Below are positions 50,192 to 58,705 of a stretch of DNA of 64,000 bases, piece after piece; within the stretch, counting starts at the first letter, position 1, and every line of letters starts with the position of its first letter. Under the pieces are notes generated by a model, which was not told the origin of the DNA, did no database searches, and worked only from the letters and a program-made list of their open reading frames with translations. The stretch is from DATATV01 sp036268615. GTDB lineage: Bacteria > Actinomycetota > Actinomycetes > Mycobacteriales > Pseudonocardiaceae. Made by a program: the position numbers and the translations under genes. The stretch spans positions 1 through 64,000 of the forward strand of contig DATATV010000039.1 in assembly GCA_036268615.1 (NCBI GenBank), in the 5' to 3' direction.

Positions 50192-50659
50192 ATGAACCAG
50201 AAGGCACTGACGCGATCCGGATCACCGCAGGAGCTGCTCCGGGCCGCGGGGCTGCGGCTCACCGCGCCCCGCCTGGCCGTCCTGGAGTGGTTGGCCGAGC
50301 ATCCGCACACCACGGCGGACGCGGTGGCCGCCGGCGTGCGGGCGGAGTTGGGTGCGGTGTCCACCCAGGCCGTCTACGACGTACTGAACGCGTTCACCCG
50401 GGCCGGGCTGGTGCGCCGGATCGAACCGGCCGGCCATCCCGCGCGATACGAGACGCGCACCGAGGACAGCCACCATCATCTGGTCTGCCGGGTCTGCGGC
50501 CACACCGAGGACACCGACTGCGTGCTCGGGCCCGCGCCCTGCCTCAACCCGGCTGACGCGTCGGGGTATCAGGTGGACGGGGCCGAGGTCGTGTTCTGGG
50601 GGCTGTGCCCGGACTGCCGATCGGCTGGCGCGGCCGCGCGCGGCGACCACCAGGATTGA
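50192..50659 (+). CDS. Fur-family transcriptional regulator (FurA/CatR-like)
   Basis: 155 residues. The winged helix is LRAAGLRLTAPRLAVLEWLAEH through STQAVYDVLNAFTRAGLVRRIE. The metal-binding half has HHHLVCRVCGHTEDTDC and the C-terminal CPDC zinc cysteines. In mycobacteria and streptomycetes this subtype senses peroxide and precedes katG. Here no catalase-peroxidase follows, and the MFS gene is divergent instead. The operator-like box upstream suggests autoregulation. Confidence 0.92.
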   Translation: MNQKALTRSGSPQELLRAAGLRLTAPRLAVLEWLAEHPHTTADAVAAGVRAELGAVSTQAVYDVLNAFTRAGLVRRIEPAGHPARYETRTEDSHHHLVCRVCGHTEDTDCVLGPAPCLNPADASGYQVDGAEVVFWGLCPDCRSAGAAARGDHQD

Positions 50660-51367
50660 GGCTGGTCGACCGGGTTCGGGTCGGCGGTCGCGACTGCCGT
50701 GGGATGACCGGTCGCACCCGCCGAAGAGGCCACTGACCAGCGGAAATACGGAAATTTTCGGGCTCATCCGGCTGAGCCCAGCCCCCACCCTCCACCAGGG
50801 GAACGGCCCTGCGCCAGTCTATCGGTGCTGGTCGGCCGGGTGGGGTGCTCGGCGGGGCCTGTGGATGGATCGCCGCGGTTGTGGATGGCTGGTTGCGCCG
50901 GGCGAAGGGGAGCTGACCAGGGAGTTTGGTCGGCTCAGTGGGTTCGGTGAGCTGGTCGGGACGGACGCGCGGCGATCGATTCATTCGTCCGGGTGAGTTT
51001 CTCGGGATATCCGGCGTGTCGGTGGCGCTCGACCGCAAACACACTCCTGGGTTATGTGTTCACTCTCCCGTGTCCAAATGCATACACATCCTCATATTTT
51101 GTTGATCCATGGGTGTTCGGTTTTCTGGACTTGACTGCCGTGAGGTGTGAGAAAGGGCCGACATTTCACAATGTCCGTGCACCGTGTGCGACTTTGATCT
51201 TTCTCGTTCGGTAAGCACTGGTAGCGGGGATGTCGATCAGCGTTGACGATGGCCGGGATGACGAGAGAGGGTCCCCGCGATCACCACCAAGGCACTCGCG
51301 GATCGACCGTGGAGCGCCTTTCTCCGCACATCGTCGGCTATTTCCTCAGCCCAACAGGAGGGCAGTA
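50660..51367. other. 708-bp intergenic region with an interspersed element and an AT-rich part
   Basis: It contains element copy C (50777-50888). From about 51040 to 51220 the sequence is AT-richer than the rest of the window (for example CATATTTTGTTGATCCATG), probably the promoter and leader of the secreted-protein gene at 51368. No RNA gene recognised. Confidence 0.5.
50777..50888 (+). repeat. Interspersed element copy C with diverged DnaA-box-like pair
   Basis: The core CCCAGCCCCCACCCTCCACC continues to GCCAGTCTATCGG. After a 34-nt gap come TGTGGATGG (50860-50868) and TGTGGATGG (50880-50888), with starts 20 bp apart. The boxes each differ from TGTGGATAA at the last two positions. Confidence 0.75.
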
Positions 51368-51880
51368 ATGCGAAAGACCACGGTTGGTGCCATCGCTGTA
51401 GTCGCCGCGAGCAGTGTCCTGTCGGTGGTCGGGCTCGGCCTGGCCAACGCCTCCCCGATGGAGTCCGCGGCGCCCGCCACGGTGGCGGCGGCATCCACAG
51501 CGCAGTCCGAGGCGGCCACCCTGCAGGGCCTGCACGACCAGCTGCAGTCGTCCTTCAAGGCATCCCAGGTGGCCGGCATGAAGTCGTCCACCCAGCAGAT
51601 GATCACCGAACTGCTGCTGGTGCGCGGCACCGCGACCAAGGCCGGCATGGCCTCGGACACCACCAGCCTGGTGGCCAGGGCCCAGCAGTTCGCCGGTCAG
51701 CTGGTGCAGAAGCTCAACGAGGTGACCACCGACGCACTGCCGCTGGGTGGTGGCCTGTTGGACAGCGTCACCAGCCTGGTGTCCTCGCTGCTGACCACGG
51801 TGCTGTCGCTCATCTCCAGCCTGCTGGGCGGCCTGCCGGCGCTGCCGGTGCCGCTGCCCGTCGGCGCGCCCGCGGCCTGA
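51368..51880 (+). CDS. Secreted alpha-helical protein of unknown function
   Basis: 170 residues. The signal peptide MRKTTVGAIAVVAASSVLS... ends near GLANASP. The mature part is helical (TLQGLHDQLQSSFKASQV; TKAGMASDTTSLVARAQQF) and closes with a hydrophobic Leu/Ser-rich stretch (SLVSSLLTTVLSLISSLLGG) and a Pro/Val tail, which could anchor in the envelope. ACAGGAGGGCAGTA precedes the ATG. No family recognised. Confidence 0.7.
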   Translation: MRKTTVGAIAVVAASSVLSVVGLGLANASPMESAAPATVAAASTAQSEAATLQGLHDQLQSSFKASQVAGMKSSTQQMITELLLVRGTATKAGMASDTTSLVARAQQFAGQLVQKLNEVTTDALPLGGGLLDSVTSLVSSLLTTVLSLISSLLGGLPALPVPLPVGAPAA

Positions 51881-51986
51881 GTGCCACCTGACATCGGGTG
51901 AACGCCCGGTGAGCCGAGTCCGGAACGGCCCGGAGCCGGTTCTACAGGCCCCGGTGGCGTCGTCATTCGCCACCGGGGCCGACCGG

Positions 51987-53102
51987 TCAGGACTCGTCGC
52001 GCACCCGCGCGGTGGCCACGGCGAACCCGGCACGCAGCGCGCCGGCCGCCTCGATCACCGCCTCCCGACCCTTGGCGCCGATGCCCAGCAGGGTGGCGAA
52101 GCCGTGGATCAGGTCGCTGTGTCGGCGGCAGACCACCGGCACACCGGCCTCGGCCAGCCGCCCGGCCAGCGCTTCGCCCTCGTCCCGCAGCGGGTCGAAG
52201 CCCGCGGTGGCCAGGTAGGTCGGCGGGAAGCCGGACAGGTCGGGCGCGAGCAGCACCGAGAGCCGTGGATCGGCTCGTTGGGTGACATCGGGCTCGTAGT
52301 TGCCGAGGAACCACTCGATGTCCGCGTCGGTCAGCATGAACCCGTCGCCGAACAGGTCCCGGGACGGATGCCGGGTGGTGCCGTCGGTGACCGGATAGAA
52401 CAGCAGCGCGAACACCGGCCGCTCGGGTTCGCCCGCGGTCTGGTGACAGACCACGGCGGCCAGGTTGCCGCCCGCACTGTCCCCGGCGACGGCGATCGCC
52501 CGCGGGTCGGCGCCCAGTTCGCCGGCGTGCCGGACCGCGTACCGGAAGGCTCCCACCGCGTCGAGGGGTGCGGTGGGGAACTTGTACTCCGGTGCGCGCC
52601 GGTAGTCGACGGACAGCACCCGGGTGGCGGCCCGCAGGGCGAGCAGCCGGCAGGTGCCGTCGTGGGTGTCCAGGTCGCCGGTCACCCAGCCGCCGCCGTG
52701 GTAGAAGACGACCAGGGGGGAGCCGGGTGCCAGACCCGCCGGCTGGTAGAGCCGACCGGCGAGCTCACCGTCCTCGGCGTCGATGAGCACCTCACGGGTG
52801 TGCACCGGGCCGGCCGGCGGCCCGGACACCAGCGGCACGCCGCCGGACATCGCGGCCCGCGCCGCGGTTGCCGTGTTGGCCCGCATACTGCGCTTCTCCA
52901 GTGCGTACACCCGCAGCAGCAGTTGCAGGTCCGGGTCGAGCTGCTGGCCGTCGCGGACGACCGGCGGCCCGGCCAGCAGTCGACGCACCGGTCTTGGCAT
53001 CCCGTAGAGCGCCCGGACGGCGCCGACCTGGACCTGGATGCCGAACTGGTGCCGCGCTGCCGAGGACGGTGACGCTGCGGACGCCGCTGGCGTGGTGGAC
53101 AT
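51987..53102 (-). CDS. Alpha/beta hydrolase, hormone-sensitive-lipase type
   Basis: 371 residues. The oxyanion motif FYHGGGWVTGDLDTHD, the nucleophile Ser in AVAGDSAGGNLAAV, the Asp in TAGFDPLRDEG and the His in DLIHGFATL form the HSL-family triad. The first ~110 residues are an N-terminal cap. A carboxylesterase or lipase is likely; the substrate is unknown. No signal peptide. ATG at 53102, divergent from the flavin reductase. Confidence 0.92.
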   Translation of the reverse strand: MSTTPAASAASPSSAARHQFGIQVQVGAVRALYGMPRPVRRLLAGPPVVRDGQQLDPDLQLLLRVYALEKRSMRANTATAARAAMSGGVPLVSGPPAGPVHTREVLIDAEDGELAGRLYQPAGLAPGSPLVVFYHGGGWVTGDLDTHDGTCRLLALRAATRVLSVDYRRAPEYKFPTAPLDAVGAFRYAVRHAGELGADPRAIAVAGDSAGGNLAAVVCHQTAGEPERPVFALLFYPVTDGTTRHPSRDLFGDGFMLTDADIEWFLGNYEPDVTQRADPRLSVLLAPDLSGFPPTYLATAGFDPLRDEGEALAGRLAEAGVPVVCRRHSDLIHGFATLLGIGAKGREAVIEAAGALRAGFAVATARVRDES

Positions 53103-53297
53103 CGAGCCTCCCGGTGGCCGAGTGACCGACAGCCTATTGACTCACCGGTAGGTAACCGTCACCGCACGGGCCGGTCGGCTCGGCGGGGTGTCGCGCCGTG
53201 CCGGTGAACACCCGTGTTCCTGCCCACGCGTCCACATAGTCGGAATACGTCGGTAACCGATACGCGGGGTGCGGGGGTGGTGGAAAGATCGGTCGTT

Positions 53298-53855
53298 ATG
53301 ACGGTTCGGGTGGTGGGCATCGGTGGGTCACTGCGGGCGGATTCCCAGTCGGAGCGCGCGCTGCGGATCGCGCTGTCCGGTGCCGAGGACGCGGGGGCGA
53401 AGGTCTCGATCATCTGCGGCACGGAGCTGATGCTCCCGTTCTACGATCCGGCCGCGGCCGACCGGACACCCGAGGCGCTGCGCCTGGTGGACGAGCTGCG
53501 GTCGGCCGACGGCGTGCTGCTGGTGTCGCCGGGCTACCACGGCACCGTGTCCGGCCTGTTCAAGAATGCGCTGGACTACGTCGAGGACCTGCGTGAAGAC
53601 GCCCGCCCGTATCTGGACGGCCGGGCCGTCGGCTGCGTGGCGGCGGCGTTCGGCTGGCAGGCGTCGGTGACCACGTTGACCGCGCTGCGCTCGATCGTGC
53701 ACGCGCTGCGCGGCTGGCCGACGCCGTTGGGCGCGGCGGTCAACTCCGGCCAGGTCACCTTCGACGGTGACGGCGGCTGTTCGGACGAGAAGGTGGCCGA
53801 GACGCTGCGCACGATCGGCGCCCAGGTGGTCGACTTCGCCCGCAACCGCGCCTGA
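53298..53855 (+). CDS. NADPH-dependent FMN reductase family protein
   Basis: 185 residues. The flavodoxin-like fold starts VRVVGIGGSLRADSQSERAL (FMN phosphate loop). SPGYHGTVSGLFKNALDYVED is the conserved FMN/dimer motif. It probably reduces FMN or quinones. The ATG at 53298 begins the fold directly, and the longer upstream frame is excluded. Divergent from the HSL hydrolase; the region 53103-53297 holds both promoters. Confidence 0.9.
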   Translation: MTVRVVGIGGSLRADSQSERALRIALSGAEDAGAKVSIICGTELMLPFYDPAAADRTPEALRLVDELRSADGVLLVSPGYHGTVSGLFKNALDYVEDLREDARPYLDGRAVGCVAAAFGWQASVTTLTALRSIVHALRGWPTPLGAAVNSGQVTFDGDGGCSDEKVAETLRTIGAQVVDFARNRA

Positions 53856-53987
53856 ACCAACCGGATACTCCTTCCGGAGGCAGCGTTCCGCTCGTGGTGA
53901 GATCGGCCACGGCGAGGACTAGCGTGGGGTGATCGGCGGTTGTCCGAAGTGATCGGGACCGAGCTGACCAACCCGAAGGAGTGTCCG

Positions 53988-54413
53988 GTGAGTGTTCTGT
54001 ACACCGCGGAGGCGATCGCGACCGGTGAGGGCCGCAACGGAGAGGTGCACTCGTCCGACGGCGTGATCGACGAGAAGTTGTCGATTCCCAAGGAGATGGG
54101 TGGCCCCGGCGGCCTGTTCACCAACCCCGAGCAGCTCTTCGCGGCCGGTTACTCGGCCTGTTTCCACAGCGCGCTCAAGGGCGTCGCCGCGCGCGAGAAG
54201 GTCAAGCTGGGCTCGGACACCACGATCACGGCCCGGGTCGGCATCGGTCCGAACGACAGTGGCGGCTTCGGCCTGGAGGTCGAGCTGCATGCCCACCTGC
54301 CCGGCATCGACAAGGCCACGGCGGACGACCTGATCGCCAAGACCCACCAGGTGTGCCCGTACTCGAACGCGACCCGCGGCAACATCCCGGTCACCCTCAC
54401 CACCACCGTCTGA
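53988..54413 (+). CDS. Organic hydroperoxide resistance protein (Ohr/OsmC family)
   Basis: 141 residues from the GTG at 53988 with AAGGAG 6 nt before it. VLYTAEAIATGEGRNGEV, TNPEQLFAAGYSACFHSAL (peroxidatic Cys) and HQVCPYSNATRGN (resolving Cys) are the Ohr motifs. It reduces organic hydroperoxides with lipoyl-type thiols. No OhrR-type MarR gene is adjacent. Confidence 0.94.
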   Translation: MSVLYTAEAIATGEGRNGEVHSSDGVIDEKLSIPKEMGGPGGLFTNPEQLFAAGYSACFHSALKGVAAREKVKLGSDTTITARVGIGPNDSGGFGLEVELHAHLPGIDKATADDLIAKTHQVCPYSNATRGNIPVTLTTTV

Positions 54414-54732
54414 CCGACCACCACCCCCCCGATTTCGCCACGGCCATCGACCAATTTCGCAGCGGCAGCGGACAGCCCCCGCCCTCCCAGGGGGCGGCCC
54501 CTGGCACAAGCCTATTCGGCTCGCCGAAAGCCATCGGGCGGTTTGCCGGGGGCTGTGGACAACTTCGATCGGGTGTGGATGAGCGCGGGCAGGTGGGAGA
54601 CGGGTTTGGTAGTGACGGGTTTCCCGGGCGGGAGTGATCACCGCCCGGGAAACCTCAGCCGTCCGTGAGGCTCGTCCGTGAACCTCAGTCGTGAACCTCA
54701 GTCGTGGGCCGCGGTGGGCAGCGGGGCCGGTG
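54414..54732. other. 319-bp convergent intergenic region carrying element copy D
   Basis: It lies between ohr and the S9 peptidase gene, which end towards each other. Apart from element copy D at 54471-54582 it contains only short GAACCTCAGTCGTG-like direct repeats at 54668-54706. No gene. Confidence 0.5.
54471..54582 (+). repeat. Interspersed element copy D with two DnaA-box-like nonamers
   Basis: The core GACAGCCCCCGCCCTCCC continues through GGGGGCGGCCCCTGGC to a diverged CCTATTCGG. A 34-nt gap leads to TGTGGACAA (54554-54562) and TGTGGATGA (54574-54582), with starts 20 bp apart. Confidence 0.78.
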
Positions 54733-56562
54733 TCACTCGGTCGAGGTGCCGAGCGCCCGTCGGATGTAGTCCACTGCCATCGCCGTCTGCCGGATCGTCT
54801 CCGCCACCACCAGCGAACCGTGGCCGGCGTCGTAGCGGTACACCTCGTGCGCCGCCCCCCGCTCGTCCAGCTTCGCCAGATAGTTGTTGATCTGCCGGAT
54901 CGGGCACCTCGGGTCGTTCTCGCCGGCCTGGATCAGCACCGGCGCGCGCACCGCGTCGACATAGGTCAGCGGCGAGCACTCCCGGTACAGGTCCGGCAGA
55001 TCCGTCGGCGTCCCACCGAACAGCGCGCGGTCGAAGTCGCGCAGCGGCTCCATCTCGTCCTCGTACGCGGCCACGTAGTCGGCCACCGGCACCGCGGCGA
55101 CCCCGGCCGCCCACCGCTCCGGCTGGGTGCCCAGCGCCAGCAGCGTCAGGTAGCCGCCCCACGACCCGCCCTCGATCGTGGTACGCGCCGGGTCGGCCAG
55201 GCCGCTGCTGATCGCCCAGTCGTGGACCGCGGCGATGTCCGCCAACTCGGTCAGGCCGGGACGGCCCTCGATCGCGTCCCGCCAGACCGAGCCGTAGCCG
55301 GTGGAACCCCGATAGTTGACCTGCACCACGACGAAACCGGCGTCCACCCAGACGGCCCGGTCGGCGGCGAACCGGTCGTGGTCGGCGGCCGCGGGACCGC
55401 CGTGCACGCTGAACACCGTGGGCAGCGGACCGGCCGGCGCGTCGGCCGGGCGCGCGACCAGTGCGTGCACCTCGCCGCCGGGGCCGGTCACGAACGCGTC
55501 GGTCACCGGCACCGACGGCGGCGCGGTCCCGCCCTTCGGCGTGAGCAGCACCCGGTCCGTGCCGTCGGCCGCGAGCGCGCGCACCACCGGGGGCTGCGCC
55601 GCGTTCGACCACGAGTACTCGACGGTGTTGTCCGGACGCACCGTGGCCGTGCCGATCGTGCCCGGCTGACTGTCCAGAGTGGATAGTTCGCCGGTCTTGA
55701 TGTCATAGCGGTGCATGGTGTTGCGCACCTGGTACGTGTTGACGATGAGCAGTGCGCTGCCGTCGGGATACCAGTCGCCGGTGACCTCGCCGGGCAGGTC
55801 GAGCACGATCTCCCGCTCGGTGTCGTCGGCCACGTCCCAGATCAGCAGCTCCTCCCGGCCCCGCCGCTCGTGCACGACCAGCAGTCGGGTGTCGCCGTGC
55901 ACCGGCGCGAAGGCCAGCGCCTCAAGGCCCTTGCCGGGGCCGTCCCACTTCTCCGCGCGCACTTCGCCGTCGACGGTGGCCAGCACGCGCAGCGCCGGGT
56001 GCCGGCTGTCGCCGTGCTCGGAGTGCTCGATGACGACCAGGCCCTCGTCCTTGGACAGCGCGCTGACCCCGGCCTGGTGCTCGCTGACGTAGAGCACGTC
56101 GGTGGAGTGGCCGCGGTGCGACAGCCAGATCGTCGTGCCGTCGTCGGTGGTGGTGCCGATGGCGATCACCCGGTGGCCGAGCTGCAGGCCGGACGGGTAC
56201 CCCGGGTGCGTCGCGGGCAGTGCCGGCTCGCCCACCCCACCGTCGAACGGCTCGCTCACCCAGCTGCCGAACTCGTCGCCCGCGGTGTCGTCGAACCACC
56301 AGATGTGCGCGCCGTCGGGGGTGAGGGTCGTGTGCGAGGTGCCCTCCGGCCGGTCGGTGACCTGCCGGTGGGTGTCACCGGCCCGGTCCCAGGCGTAGAT
56401 CTCCCAGGTGCCGCTGACGTTGGACAGGTAGACACCGCGGTCGGGCGCGTCCACCGCCCACTCCGGCGGCGAGATCCGTGCCGCGGTGAACCGGGCCCGC
56501 CAGCGGGCCTCCTGCTCGGAGTCGTCGAACAACGTGTCGGGTGCCTTGGCCTGGTTCGTCAC
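54733..56562 (-). CDS. S9 family prolyl oligopeptidase-like serine peptidase
   Basis: 609 residues. The N-terminal ~350 residues form a beta-propeller (WEIYAWDRAGDTHRQVTDRP and similar blade strands). The C-terminal alpha/beta hydrolase has the nucleophile in IEGGSWGGYLTLLALG, Asp in IQAGENDPRCPI and His in DAGHGSLV. It should cleave short peptides, most like acylaminoacyl peptidases. No signal peptide, so cytosolic. The GTG at 56562 has AGGA upstream; another GTG at 56580 is possible. Confidence 0.92.
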   Translation of the reverse strand: MTNQAKAPDTLFDDSEQEARWRARFTAARISPPEWAVDAPDRGVYLSNVSGTWEIYAWDRAGDTHRQVTDRPEGTSHTTLTPDGAHIWWFDDTAGDEFGSWVSEPFDGGVGEPALPATHPGYPSGLQLGHRVIAIGTTTDDGTTIWLSHRGHSTDVLYVSEHQAGVSALSKDEGLVVIEHSEHGDSRHPALRVLATVDGEVRAEKWDGPGKGLEALAFAPVHGDTRLLVVHERRGREELLIWDVADDTEREIVLDLPGEVTGDWYPDGSALLIVNTYQVRNTMHRYDIKTGELSTLDSQPGTIGTATVRPDNTVEYSWSNAAQPPVVRALAADGTDRVLLTPKGGTAPPSVPVTDAFVTGPGGEVHALVARPADAPAGPLPTVFSVHGGPAAADHDRFAADRAVWVDAGFVVVQVNYRGSTGYGSVWRDAIEGRPGLTELADIAAVHDWAISSGLADPARTTIEGGSWGGYLTLLALGTQPERWAAGVAAVPVADYVAAYEDEMEPLRDFDRALFGGTPTDLPDLYRECSPLTYVDAVRAPVLIQAGENDPRCPIRQINNYLAKLDERGAAHEVYRYDAGHGSLVVAETIRQTAMAVDYIRRALGTSTE

Positions 56563-56602
56563 ACTGAGATCCTGCCGCACTCGGTCAGCAGACCGAAACT
56601 GC

Positions 56603-57493
56603 TTACCAACCGAGCAGGTTCAGGGCGTCGTCGGGCGGCGGCCCACCGTAGGCGAGCGTGCGCAGCTGGTCGACGGAACCGTTGAAGTAGTCCTGGTCGC
56701 CGGGCAGCGGACCGGAATCGGCGTGCTGCCAGAACGTGTAGAAACCCCAACCCTTGGGCAGCGCGCCGACCGCCGTGCTGTACCGGGCGATCCACAACGG
56801 ATCGTTCGCGGCGAAGGCAGAGGAGTTACCGGTGCACGTGGACCACCAGTTGGTCGTCGAGTAGATCACCGGCCAGCGCTTGGTCAGCTGGTGGACGGTG
56901 TCGGCGAAGTCCGCTATCCAGGCGACCATCTGCGGCTGGGTGAGCCCGTAGCAGACGGCCTTGGTGTTGTACGGGTTGTACTCGATGTCCAGTACCGGCG
57001 GCAGCGTGTAGCCGTCGGCGACCCAGCCGCCGCCGTGCGCGACGAAGTAGTTGGCCTGCGCCGCGCCGGAGGACCGATCGGGCAGCGCGAAGTGATAGGC
57101 GCCGCGGATCACGCCGGCCTTCAGCGCACCGGCGAAGTTCGCCGAGAACTGCGGGTCGACGAACGTCGTGCTCTCGGTCGCCTTGAGGTAGGCGAACCGT
57201 GCGCCGCCGGCGGCGACCGAGGCCCAGTTGATCGTGCCCTGGTAGTGGCTGACGTCGATGCCGGCGAGGTTGTTGGCGGTGCTGGTCGGCGTCGCGACCG
57301 TCCAGAAGCTGGTGGGCTCGTTCGAGCTGATCGTCGAGCCGAGAAAGTCGTCGTCCGGGTGCAGCGGTTGGGCCAGGTCGACAAGCGGTGGGTCGAGCGG
57401 CGCCGCCTTGGTCCCGGCGTTGGCCACCCCGGCGAGGCCAAGGGCCAACACCGCGACACCCACCATGACTCCCCAGCGTCTGCCCGCTCCCAC
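56603..57493 (-). CDS. Secreted GH25 muramidase (lysozyme)
   Basis: 296 residues. A signal peptide (RRWGVMVGVAVLALGLAGVANAG) and a ~45-residue linker precede the GH25 barrel. AGIDVSHYQGTINW and PPVLDIEYNPY hold the catalytic Asp/Glu residues, with FAYLKATEST and GVIRGAYHFALP in support, and WQHADSGPLPGDQDYFNG at the end. It cleaves the MurNAc-GlcNAc bond. The GTG at 57493 has GGAGG 9 nt upstream, better than the TTG at 57502. Confidence 0.93.
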   Translation of the reverse strand: MGAGRRWGVMVGVAVLALGLAGVANAGTKAAPLDPPLVDLAQPLHPDDDFLGSTISSNEPTSFWTVATPTSTANNLAGIDVSHYQGTINWASVAAGGARFAYLKATESTTFVDPQFSANFAGALKAGVIRGAYHFALPDRSSGAAQANYFVAHGGGWVADGYTLPPVLDIEYNPYNTKAVCYGLTQPQMVAWIADFADTVHQLTKRWPVIYSTTNWWSTCTGNSSAFAANDPLWIARYSTAVGALPKGWGFYTFWQHADSGPLPGDQDYFNGSVDQLRTLAYGGPPPDDALNLLGW

Positions 57494-57682
57494 TGCGATC
57501 AACCTCCGTCACTGTCTGTCCGAACTGGACTCATCGAATCTTGTTATCGGCAGCTCAGGCCCTGATGATCACCCCCGGGAGAGCCCCCTCACACTCCCCG
57601 TCAGCGAAATCACCGATCGGGTGATGCCCAGCGAAGCCCGGGAGCTTGCGATCAGGGACAGATCCAGCGAGGGGAGACCCAG

Positions 57683-58161
57683 ATGCCCGGCAAGCCCGCC
57701 GGAAAGTTCTGCGCCCTGGGCGAGGGAATCCGCGTCATCATGAACGGTGCCAACCACCGAATGGACGGCCCGTCGGCGTTCCCGTTCCCGATCATGGGCG
57801 GTTCCTGGACCGACCGCTTCGACCTGATCACCGGCCTGCCCGACACGGGCGAAACGGTGGTAGGCAACGACGTCTGGTTCGGCTACCGAGCAACAGCGAT
57901 GCCCGGTGTCCGAATCGGCGACGGCGCGATCATCGCGTCCGGCGCGGTAGTGGTAGAGGGCGTCCCGGATTACGGAGTGGTCGGCGGAAACCCCGCGAAA
58001 CTGATCCGAAAGCCCTTCGGCGAAGGGACGTCGCTCGATTGTTGACGCCGGCCTGGTGGGACTGGCCGTTGAGTCGCATCGCCGCGCACATTCCCACGAT
58101 CATGTCCGGCTCCGTCGAGGACCTGACGGCGGTGGCGCCGGTAGCCCAACCGGAGGCCTAG
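57683..58161 (+). pseudogene. Decayed Vat-like streptogramin A O-acetyltransferase
   Basis: The first frame (57683-58045) reads GKFCALGEGIRVIMNGANHR and later TVVGNDVWFGYRATAMPGVRIG, GAVVVEGVPDYGVVGGNPAKLIRK, the left-handed beta-helix of Vat/CatB acetyltransferases. About 60 N-terminal residues present in the family are absent. Near 58015-58025 the reading shifts by one, and the family C-terminus continues in the next frame as DVARLLTPAWWDWPLSRIA and HIPTIMSGSVEDL to 58161. Truncation plus frameshift make it a pseudogene, barring sequencing error. Confidence 0.8.
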
Positions 58162-58705
58162 CAGCGGCGCGGCACGGCGAGCCCACATCGCAGGGTCAAC
58201 GGCCCGCACGGAAAGGGGTCCGGGACAAAGGCCGCCTTGCGCTCGTTTGAACCCGCGATCTCCTCGACCCGACGCAACAGCGTCCACCGGTCGAACTGTG
58301 AAGTATTCGGTGCTCGGGTGTCGCGTTATCGGAACCGTCGCCGCTCGGCAACTGTTGGGGCAATTGTGTCCACTATCTGTCTAGTTATTACTCGGTGCTG
58401 TTTCTGGCCTGTGGAGTTCATAACTGATCGAGCGGTGACACCCACCACTGTGGAGTCCGAACTCGCCCATTTGCCCTGGTAGGGCAAGGAAATTGTCACC
58501 CGGTCGACCCATGGTCGACCCTACGGTCGAGGTAACAATCAAGTTACGGGGATAACGGAAACTCGATCAGTCGCGATCCTAGGTGTAGCGAAAGCGTCAC
58601 GAAGCCTGCGGCAGCTCAATTGTGCGAGATGGCTGCGAATTGACGAGGGACCGTCTTCTTGTTCCTCGACCATGCGTCATGACCATACTGTTTGGTGGTT
58701 GAGAA
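58162..58705. other. 544-bp region upstream of the kinase/phosphatase operon
   Basis: No gene seen. It contains the operator-like repeats listed separately at 58502-58547. The AT content rises from about 58360 to 58600, consistent with a promoter for the downstream operon. Confidence 0.45.
58502..58547. promoter_or_regulatory. Operator-like repeats upstream of the five-gene operon
   Basis: GGTCGACC-type units occur at 58502, 58513 and 58525 (the last is GGTCGAGG), about one helical turn apart. They are followed by the inverted repeat GTAAC-AATCAA-GTTAC at 58532-58547. The arrangement suggests a regulator binding site about 160 bp before the first gene. Confidence 0.4.
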
